From Cytophagales bacterium (lineage in GTDB: Bacteria; Bacteroidota; Bacteroidia; Cytophagales; UBA9547): 64,000 bases of DNA. Shown here piece by piece: positions 57,390-64,000 of this stretch (positions are counted from its first letter, which is position 1; each line of letters opens with the position of its first letter). The stretch lies in assembly GCA_013297755.1 (NCBI GenBank), contig JAAFIH010000007.1, positions 62,001 through 126,000 of the forward strand. The letters are read 5' to 3'. Position numbers and translations under genes: made by a program. The notes beneath the pieces are model-generated. The model was not told the origin of the DNA, did not search any database, and saw only the letters and a program-made list of their open reading frames with translations.

Positions 57390-59519
57390 GTGAATATAAA
57401 TCTAAAAATATCATTTGCCTGTGTATGTTTATTACAGGTTGTATTTTGTTTTGCTCAAAAACAAAATGTAAAAGTTACCAAAGGGGTCGAGTATTTTAAT
57501 AATGGCGATTACTCAGATGCCAATGCTTATTTCAAAAGCTTGGTAAACCAAGATTCTACCAATGCCGATTACCATTTTTGGTTGGCAAGGTCTTACGAAG
57601 AAACATCGTTTAACGAACTAGCTTTGTATCATTACAAAAAATCGTATCAATTCAATCCCAAAATAGCTACCAATATATTATATCTAATAGCAAGAGCTTA
57701 TCAAGAAAACCTGTTTTTTTCTGATGCCATTGCACATTATAAAATGTATAAAAAAACGCTCGAAAAAATGACAACTGGCGATGTGATGGACGAAAACATG
57801 AAAGTCGCCAAAAGGCTCAACGAGTGCGAAAATGGAAAAATAATAGTTGCTAATCCATACCAACATAAAATATATCATTTATCCAAAATTTTGAACTCGG
57901 AGTATGCAGAATACACCCCCTCAGTGTCGGCTGATAATAAAAAAATGATTTTTACTTCACGCAGGCCCAATGGCATTTCAGAAAAAAAAGATATTGATAA
58001 TGGCTATTTTGAAGACGTTTGGATGTCTACCAAAAATGCAAATGGCGAGTGGGGCGAACCCATAAACTTAGGTGTACCCATAAATTCAGAATATCACGAT
58101 GCTTGTATTTCGATGAATGCAGCTGGTAATGAAATGTTTTTGTATAAATCTACCAATGGTGGAGATTTGTTTGAGTCTGATTTGGTTAATGGCAAATGGA
58201 CAAAACCAGAGCCACTCAAGCATCTCAATACCAAATATAAAGAACCCTCAGTGTGTGTGTCGGCAGATAATAAAATCATGTATTTTTCGAGCGATAGACC
58301 AGGCGGACATGGTGGATTGGATATATATATGTGTATCAAAGATAAAAATAATGAATGGGGCCATCCTATCAACATGGGTTCGCAAATAAATTCAGATTAT
58401 GATGAAGATAGCCCATTTTTGTCGCCAGACTCCAAAACATTATTTTTTAGTTCCAATGGCCATAGCAGTATGGGCGGATATGATATATTTAGTGTCCATT
58501 TTGATACAAGAAAAAAGACTTGGAGTAAGCCACATAATATGGGCTTTCCTATCAATTCGGCCGAAAATGATATTTATTTTAATATCTCTGGCGACCACAA
58601 AACGGCCTACTATTCTTCTGCCAAAAAAGATGGTTTTGGCGAAAAAGATATTTATATGATACTTATTGATAGCACTTATGCTGATAAACCGCTACCAACA
58701 GTAGAACTTGGCACAGAAGCACCAAAACATATTGTGGCAGTGCATCCATCGCTACTCAAACACCACGAAGGCCATAAAATTGTGCCTCATCCTTCGGTGG
58801 CTGCTCAGCATGAGGCCAGTCTAAAACCAGCCATAGAAATTGTAGAATACAAGGGTACTGTGCTAGACGAAAATCAAAACCCCATCGAATCTGATATACT
58901 TGTAAAAAAAGAAAATTCAACCGAACAGCCAAAGTCATATCATACAGCTACCAATGGCGAGTTTAATGTGCCTTTAGAAAAAGGTTTTCAATATGGTGTA
59001 GATATTCAAAAAGATGGTTATGTGTTTGCATCCAATCATATTGATTTGACACCAAATTCTAAAACATTCAGTACCACAGCTACCTCAAACAATACTGGTT
59101 CTGGAAATGTAGTTACCCCAAAAGTAATTATACCTAAAATAATTTCAGAAAAAGTAATATTGAAAAAACCTAAAGCTGGCGATAAAATAGAGCTAAAAAA
59201 TGTATTTTATAAATCTGGTAGTGCATCACTTACCGATGATTCTTATGCTGAAATACAAGTTTTGATTCAATTTTTGAAAAAAAATCCTACTATTAAAATC
59301 CAAATTATGGGCCATACAGATAATAGAGGAGCCGTTTTGTTAAACAAAAAAGTGTCTACCAATAGAGCAGTAGCTATTCAAAATTTATTAATCTCGAAAG
59401 GGATAGCTCAAGAGAGAATCAAAGCTATCGGTTTTGGCCCTGAAAGGCCTATTGCTGACAATAATACAGAGCTTGGTAGAAGTAAAAATCGAAGGACTGA
59501 ATTTGAAATTGGATTCTAA
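57390..59519 (+). CDS. PorE-like TPR/PD40/OmpA envelope protein
   Basis: A 709-residue envelope protein with four parts. TPR repeats lie at about 25-140 (FNNGDYSDANAYFKSL and similar). PD40/WD40-like beta-propeller repeats lie at about 165-420 (MIFTSRRP, MYFSSDRPGG, LFFSSNGH). A carboxypeptidase regulatory-like domain spans about 500-570. A C-terminal OmpA peptidoglycan-binding domain includes IQIMGHTDNRG. This is the domain order of PorE, which anchors the type IX core to the wall, although many paralogues share it. The start is GTG at 57390, before a signal peptide ending VVFCFAQ; no lipobox position is convincing. Confidence 0.85.
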   Translation: MNINLKISFACVCLLQVVFCFAQKQNVKVTKGVEYFNNGDYSDANAYFKSLVNQDSTNADYHFWLARSYEETSFNELALYHYKKSYQFNPKIATNILYLIARAYQENLFFSDAIAHYKMYKKTLEKMTTGDVMDENMKVAKRLNECENGKIIVANPYQHKIYHLSKILNSEYAEYTPSVSADNKKMIFTSRRPNGISEKKDIDNGYFEDVWMSTKNANGEWGEPINLGVPINSEYHDACISMNAAGNEMFLYKSTNGGDLFESDLVNGKWTKPEPLKHLNTKYKEPSVCVSADNKIMYFSSDRPGGHGGLDIYMCIKDKNNEWGHPINMGSQINSDYDEDSPFLSPDSKTLFFSSNGHSSMGGYDIFSVHFDTRKKTWSKPHNMGFPINSAENDIYFNISGDHKTAYYSSAKKDGFGEKDIYMILIDSTYADKPLPTVELGTEAPKHIVAVHPSLLKHHEGHKIVPHPSVAAQHEASLKPAIEIVEYKGTVLDENQNPIESDILVKKENSTEQPKSYHTATNGEFNVPLEKGFQYGVDIQKDGYVFASNHIDLTPNSKTFSTTATSNNTGSGNVVTPKVIIPKIISEKVILKKPKAGDKIELKNVFYKSGSASLTDDSYAEIQVLIQFLKKNPTIKIQIMGHTDNRGAVLLNKKVSTNRAVAIQNLLISKGIAQERIKAIGFGPERPIADNNTELGRSKNRRTEFEIGF

Positions 59520-59880
59520 TTCTACTAAATTAAACTATATAAAATCGACTAATTTTTTATGAATTTTATTACCTTTTACCTTTTGTGGAAATCAGAAATA
59601 ACTTATTCAAAAAATATATTTGGATATATTAAATAGAATCAAAATTATTATAAAAAATTAAGAAAATTAAATTGGATTGTAAATACAACAAAATAATTAT
59701 CATTAATTTTTTATTTAATTATTACTTTTATTTACCTTTTGTTTCAAAGAAATATAACTTTTTATTTACAAAATATAAAAAAACTATTTACATTAGAAAT
59801 AGCCTTTATCATATTTTTTTAAGAAAAGAATTGGATTGAGGCCTTAGAATACAATAAATAGCAGTTTGAACTATTTAATC

Positions 59881-59969
59881 AATGTCGTTTACTTAAGAAT
59901 CTGATTATCTATCTCTTTTGAAGAAAGCCTAAGATAGTGGCAATAAAAAATGCCTAAATAAATTACATT
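59881..59969. repeat. family B palindromic element with a decayed right end
   Basis: 89 bases, the same length as the copy at 39255. The left end AATGTCGTTTACTTAAG is exact; the right end CTAAATAAATTACATT is degenerate. The region 59520-60026 around it has no gene. Confidence 0.8.
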
Positions 59970-60026
59970 GGGTAATTAATCAAAATCCTAAAGTTGTAAT
60001 TGGTTGATTAGAACCTAAAAGTTTGG

Positions 60027-61049
60027 TTAAATATGTTGAAATTGCCTTAAAAAGCGAACATCGTTTTCAGAAAATAAACGTAAATCTTTGATTTGATATT
60101 TGAGCATTGTAATACGCTCTATACCCATACCAAAGGCAAAACCAGTATATTTTTTGGAGTCTATGCCACAATTTTCTAGTACATTGGGATCTACCATACC
60201 AGCACCCATGATTTCGACCCAGCCTGAATGTTTGCATACATTACAACCTTTGCCCCCACATATCTGACATGATATGTCTACTTCTACGCTTGGTTCGGTA
60301 AATGGAAAATAGCTTGGCCTCATTCTAATATTTGTTTTTTTGCCAAAAAATTCTTGTGCAAAATATAAAAGAGTCTGCTTAAGGTCTTTTACACTTACAT
60401 TTTCGTTGATATATAAACCTTCGATTTGATGAAAAAAACAGTGAGCACGTGCTGTAATGGCTTCGTTTCTGAATACACGTCCTGGAGAGAGTATTCTAAT
60501 GGGTGGTTTTTGGGTTTCCATGGTTCGCACCTGTACTGACGATGTATGTGTACGAAGAGCAATATCAGGGTTGAGATTGACAAAAAAAGTGTCTTGCATC
60601 TCTCTTGCAGGATGGTTTTCGGCAAAGTTAAGTGCCGAAAAATTATGCCAATCGTCTTCTATCTCTGGGCCTGTGGCTATGCTAAAACCCATACGTTCAA
60701 AAATTTCAATTATTCTATTTTTAACCAACCAAAGCGGGTGCCTTGTACCTATCTGATGTGGAATTGTGGGCAGTGAGTAATCAAAGTGGTCGTCTTTTAA
60801 GTCATCCCCTTGATTTGAAAGCATCTCTTGTAAAAGTGCCAATTTGGCTTCGGCAGCTTGCTTTAGTTTATTGAGTTCGCCCCCTATGGCTTTTTTTTGG
60901 TCGTTGGGCACGGCCTTAAAGTTTTCAAATAGGGTAGAAATCAATCCTTTTTTACTCAAATAAGTTATTCTAAAGTCTTCGAGGGCAACTTTATTTTGGG
61001 GCTGAATAGCAGCTATTTCGGCTGCATATTGGTTTATTTTATCTAGCAT
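60027..61049 (-). CDS. pheS: phenylalanine-tRNA ligase alpha subunit
   Basis: The catalytic subunit of PheRS, which charges tRNA-Phe. The 340 residues have an N-terminal coiled coil (about 1-100) and class II motifs. The cysteine cluster SCQICGGKGCNVCKHSGW precedes EIMGAGMVDPNVL, and motif 3 is FGMGIERITMLKY. pheT is not adjacent. It is divergent from the tRNA-Ala gene. Confidence 0.96.
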   Translation of the reverse strand: MLDKINQYAAEIAAIQPQNKVALEDFRITYLSKKGLISTLFENFKAVPNDQKKAIGGELNKLKQAAEAKLALLQEMLSNQGDDLKDDHFDYSLPTIPHQIGTRHPLWLVKNRIIEIFERMGFSIATGPEIEDDWHNFSALNFAENHPAREMQDTFFVNLNPDIALRTHTSSVQVRTMETQKPPIRILSPGRVFRNEAITARAHCFFHQIEGLYINENVSVKDLKQTLLYFAQEFFGKKTNIRMRPSYFPFTEPSVEVDISCQICGGKGCNVCKHSGWVEIMGAGMVDPNVLENCGIDSKKYTGFAFGMGIERITMLKYQIKDLRLFSENDVRFLRQFQHI

Positions 61050-61092
61050 TTTGCAAAATTAATTTTATTTTTCAATTCTTTTCAAACTTTAT

Positions 61093-61123
61093 TTTGAGTA
61101 TGTGCACAAAGTGATTAGTTTTG
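61093..61123 (+). promoter_or_regulatory. promoter of tRNA-Ala
   Basis: TTTG (61093-61096), 19 bases and TAGTTTTG (61116-61123) match the Bacteroidota consensus exactly. The tRNA begins 12 bases later. Confidence 0.7.
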
Positions 61124-61135
61124 CAGCACAATCAA

Positions 61136-61209
61136 GGGGGATTAGCTCATTTGGCTAGAGCGCTTGCCTGGCAGGCAAGAGGTGACCGGTTCGAATCCGG
61201 TATTCTCCA
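61136..61209 (+). tRNA. tRNA-Ala (GGC)
   Basis: A complete cloverleaf of 74 bases. The anticodon arm CTTGC-CTGGCAG-GCAAG has anticodon GGC. The acceptor stem pairs GGGGGAT with ATTCTCC and includes the G3-U70 pair that identifies alanine tRNAs. The T arm has GGTTCGAATCC. CCA is not encoded. A T run follows. Confidence 0.95.
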
Positions 61210-61434
61210 CTTTTTTTCTAGGATTATTTTTTATAAATATTAGTTCATAATTTTTAGTTTTTTAATCAAAGAATAGCAAATTTTATCCTTTATTGACTTT
61301 TGGTATAAGTTGTTTAGCATTTTTTTTGTTTTCATTTAATAATTATCCAAATCAATTCTTATTAATAGTATTTTTACTAATAGTATTTTTATTAAAAATT
61401 TCTTTTTTAAAATTATAAATTCAAAAAAAATATT

Positions 61435-61674
61435 ATGTTTGCAAAGTCAAATACAGTAAATAAATTGAGAAAAGTAGGTAATCCAGACGATAATTTAAAA
61501 AGACGAAACCAAAATAGAAAAAATTATGTCGAAAATTTAAAACCTGAAGATATGGCACGCATCCTAAAACACCCTTTTATTCGTGGTGTTTTTACAGAAG
61601 AAGCCAATAAAAGAAGAAAGCAACATTTTATTCAAAATCTAGGTAAAAAAATGGAAAAATTCATTCATTCATAA
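61435..61674 (+). CDS. small basic hypothetical protein
   Basis: 79 residues, strongly basic (MFAKSNTVNKLRKVGNPDDN at the start, many Lys and Arg in the middle), with KPEDMARILKHPFIRGVF. No family recognised. The charge suggests nucleic-acid or ribosome binding, but this is speculative. Confidence 0.55.
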   Translation: MFAKSNTVNKLRKVGNPDDNLKRRNQNRKNYVENLKPEDMARILKHPFIRGVFTEEANKRRKQHFIQNLGKKMEKFIHS

Positions 61675-61986
61675 ATTTGTGGAAATAACTAGATAGACAC
61701 ATTTAAAACTAAAGGGAACTTCAAAAAAAATACTAATTTATTAAACCTCTCCCTAGCAAATTCTATAAATTATGTAGAACACTAAAAAAGAAAGGATTTT
61801 TTTCAGCGAAAATAGCGATACGAGTTATTCCATGATTTATAAAACCATCTCATTTTTTTCTTAACATCGTACATTGTTTCGCTTTTTACATCATTTAAAA
61901 GTCTTTACTATTGATTTTTTTAATTTATAAGTATAACTATTTTTATTTTTTATGGTATAATACTTATAAATAAACGATTTATCTAT
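61675..61986. other. intergenic region with a possible element remnant
   Basis: No gene. A GGGAACTTCAAAAAAAATAC sequence at about 61715 resembles one end of family A, with CCTCTCCCT nearby, but no matching second end was found. Confidence 0.35.
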
Positions 61987-63753
61987 ATGAAAATCTCTAG
62001 AGTTTTTGATATTCTAGCCTATCAAAACCAAAAATTCCCTCTTGCCGATGCCCTTGCTAGCAAAGTTGATGGGCAATGGCACAAGTATAGTACGGCCGAG
62101 TATATAGACATTGTAAATAAGACAAGTTTGGGTTTGTTGGAAGCAGGTATTGCGAAAGAAGACAATATTTGTATTATTTCGCCTAATCGACCTGAATGGA
62201 ATTTTGTAGAAATGGCAATTCAACAAATTGGGGCCGTGAGTGTGCCAATTTACCCAACGGTAACTATCGATGATTTTAAATTTATTTTTAATGATGCAGC
62301 CGTGAAAATGGTGTTTGTGGCCAACAAAGATTTGTTTGAAAAAGCCATACAAGCGGCCAAAAGTTGCCAAAATATACCCAAAATATATAGCTTTGATACC
62401 ATTTCGGATTGTGATTCTTGGAAACTATTACATAAATCTACCCAATCGCTTTCAGTGCTAGAGGGCATCAAAAATACAATTTTGCCTTCGAATACACTTA
62501 CTATTATGTATACATCTGGCACTACTGGTGTGCCCAAAGGTGTGATGCTGAGCCACTCCAATTTGGTAAGCCAGTGCGAAGCAGCTGTTTTGATTTTGCC
62601 AGTTTCGGCTGGCTCTAGAGCCTTTAGTTTTCTGCCCTTGTGCCATGTGTACGAGCGTATGTTGTGCTATGTGTATCAATTTACGGGTTTATCTATTTAT
62701 TATGCCGAAAGTTTAGAAACCATAGCTGATAATTTAAAAGAGGTAAAACCACATATTTTTGTAACTGTGCCACGCTTGTTAGAAAAAATATATGACAAAA
62801 TTATAGCCAAAGGACAGGCACTGACAGGCATAAAACGAAAATTGTTTTTTTGGGCTGTAAGTTTGGGCATGCGTTATGAAATCAATGTTAATCAAGGATT
62901 TTGGTATAATTTGCAGTTAAAACTGGCTAATAAAATTATTTTTAGCAAATGGCGTGAGGCCTTGGGTGGCAATGTAGTAACGATAGTATCTGGTGGGGCA
63001 GCCCTTCAACCACGCTTGGCACGCATATTTTCGGCTGCTCAAGTGGTAATAGAAGAGGGATATGGACTTACAGAAACATCGCCAGTGATAGCAGTAAATA
63101 GATACCAAGAAGTTGATAGACGTATAGGCACTGTGGGGCCTATATTTCCAGGAGTAGAGGTTAAGATTGCTGCCGATGGCGAAATTTTGACTCGTGGCCC
63201 ACATATTACCAAAGGTTACTACAAAAGGCCAGACCTCACTGCCGATGCCATAGATGCCGATGGGTGGTTCAAAACGGGTGATATAGGCCAAATGGTTGAG
63301 GGACGTTTTTTGAAAATTACAGACCGCAAAAAAGAAATGTTCAAAACCTCTGGGGGCAAATATATAGCTCCTGGAAATATGGAAAATAAATTTAAAGAAT
63401 GTAAGTTTATCGAACAAATTATGGTAGTTGGCGAGGGTAGAAATTTTCCTGCTGCACTCATAGTACCAGCTTTTGGTATGCTTAAAGATTGGTGTAGTAT
63501 CAAAAATATAGCCTACACTACACCACAAGAGATGGTAAACCACGAAGCTGTGTTTGCAAAAATGAATGAAGAAGTAGAAAAATTAAATTCAAATTTTGCT
63601 CAATACGAAAGAATAAAAAAAATAGCACTCTTGCCAACAGAATGGACAATCAACAATGGCGAACTGACCCCAACATTGAAACTCAAAAGAAAAGTAATAA
63701 TACAGAAATATACAGATAAAATAGAACTACTGTATATCGATAAAAATTTGTAA
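61987..63753 (+). CDS. long-chain acyl-CoA synthetase (AMP-forming)
   Basis: A 588-residue ANL-superfamily enzyme that activates fatty acids to acyl-CoA through an acyl-adenylate. The P-loop-like A3 motif is MYTSGTTGVPKG (174-185). EGYGLTETSPV, GWFKTGDIG and TDRKKEMFKTSGGKYIAP are the A5, A7 and A8 motifs. It is membrane-associated in function, without a membrane segment of its own. It appears to be monocistronic. Confidence 0.93.
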   Translation: MKISRVFDILAYQNQKFPLADALASKVDGQWHKYSTAEYIDIVNKTSLGLLEAGIAKEDNICIISPNRPEWNFVEMAIQQIGAVSVPIYPTVTIDDFKFIFNDAAVKMVFVANKDLFEKAIQAAKSCQNIPKIYSFDTISDCDSWKLLHKSTQSLSVLEGIKNTILPSNTLTIMYTSGTTGVPKGVMLSHSNLVSQCEAAVLILPVSAGSRAFSFLPLCHVYERMLCYVYQFTGLSIYYAESLETIADNLKEVKPHIFVTVPRLLEKIYDKIIAKGQALTGIKRKLFFWAVSLGMRYEINVNQGFWYNLQLKLANKIIFSKWREALGGNVVTIVSGGAALQPRLARIFSAAQVVIEEGYGLTETSPVIAVNRYQEVDRRIGTVGPIFPGVEVKIAADGEILTRGPHITKGYYKRPDLTADAIDADGWFKTGDIGQMVEGRFLKITDRKKEMFKTSGGKYIAPGNMENKFKECKFIEQIMVVGEGRNFPAALIVPAFGMLKDWCSIKNIAYTTPQEMVNHEAVFAKMNEEVEKLNSNFAQYERIKKIALLPTEWTINNGELTPTLKLKRKVIIQKYTDKIELLYIDKNL

Positions 63754-63928
63754 CTTTTTACAAAATTATACCTCATGCTAAGGCAAGTTTTTTGCTCACC
63801 ATGATTTATTTGTTAGATCAATTTAGGTAATAATATGATAAATGTTGATTAATTATAAAAGTTTTTAGTTTTTAAATTTTTATTTTAATTAAAATATAGC
63901 CAAATTGCTTAGGAATTGATTTGATAAA

Positions 63929-64000
63929 ATGGCAAACATTACTGATATATCCCAACTCGACCTTACAAAGCAATACACTTATGCAGATTATCTTACTTGG
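63929..64000 (+). CDS. Uma2-like protein, 5' end only
   Basis: The first 24 codons read MANITDISQLDLTKQYTYAD, then YLTW. This resembles the start of Uma2-family putative endonucleases (DUF820, PD-(D/E)XK fold), abundant in Bacteroidota and cyanobacteria. The catalytic part lies outside the window, so the call is provisional. Confidence 0.5.
   Translation, partial: MANITDISQLDLTKQYTYADYLTW

Overview
The window is AT-rich chromosomal DNA from a member of the Bacteroidota. Evidence includes a secreted protein with a type IX secretion C-terminal sorting domain, a GldB-like gliding lipoprotein, a TPR/PD40/OmpA envelope protein resembling PorE, a LutB protein, Bacteroidota-type promoters (TTTG, 19-base spacer, TAnnTTTG), and a tmRNA whose tag reads (A)GEESFALAA. 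I cannot place it below phylum level from the sequence alone.

Layout. 1-3226: 5' part of gltB, running off the left edge on the minus strand. 3519-5125: two tandem copies of a RelE-like toxin-antitoxin module; the toxin is frameshifted in both. 5334-9490: lepA and a beta-barrel/SPOR envelope protein. 9552-16077: a likely transferred defence island between two heptamer repeat arrays. It holds an MmeI-like restriction-modification enzyme, a SIR2-family protein and a HerA-like ATPase in one tight operon. 16479-20734: nuoB, nuoC, an unknown gene, arginine decarboxylase and a NadR-like kinase. 21232-24065: tmRNA and a fused alpha/beta keto-acid dehydrogenase E1. 24588-25859: a broken PIN-domain gene and its partner. 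26186-32447: a type IX-secreted protein, mdh, a 49-base tandem hairpin array, palindromic elements and ftsY. 32495-42685: a two-component system, proA, a beta-barrel protein, gldB, truB, a DUF3467 protein, a nucleotide-sugar dehydrogenase and lutB. 42940-47845: a possible HEPN pair, ftsQ, ftsA, a secreted protein and an FtsE-like ATPase. 48276-53345: a type ISP-like restriction enzyme with a stop codon near its start and a palindromic repeat inserted in frame. 53656-64000: an SRPBCC protein, icd, a PorE-like protein, pheS, tRNA-Ala(GGC), an acyl-CoA synthetase and the start of a Uma2-like gene.

Two themes stand out. The first is defence and conflict genes: one apparently intact MmeI/SIR2/HerA operon beside several visibly damaged effectors (two RelE-like toxins, a PIN nuclease, a type ISP enzyme). 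The second is a dense set of small inverted-repeat elements of about 90-195 bases. They fall into at least five families by terminal sequence (called A-E here) and some share internal cassettes. One copy became part of a coding sequence without breaking the frame. The rest is ordinary housekeeping and envelope biology.
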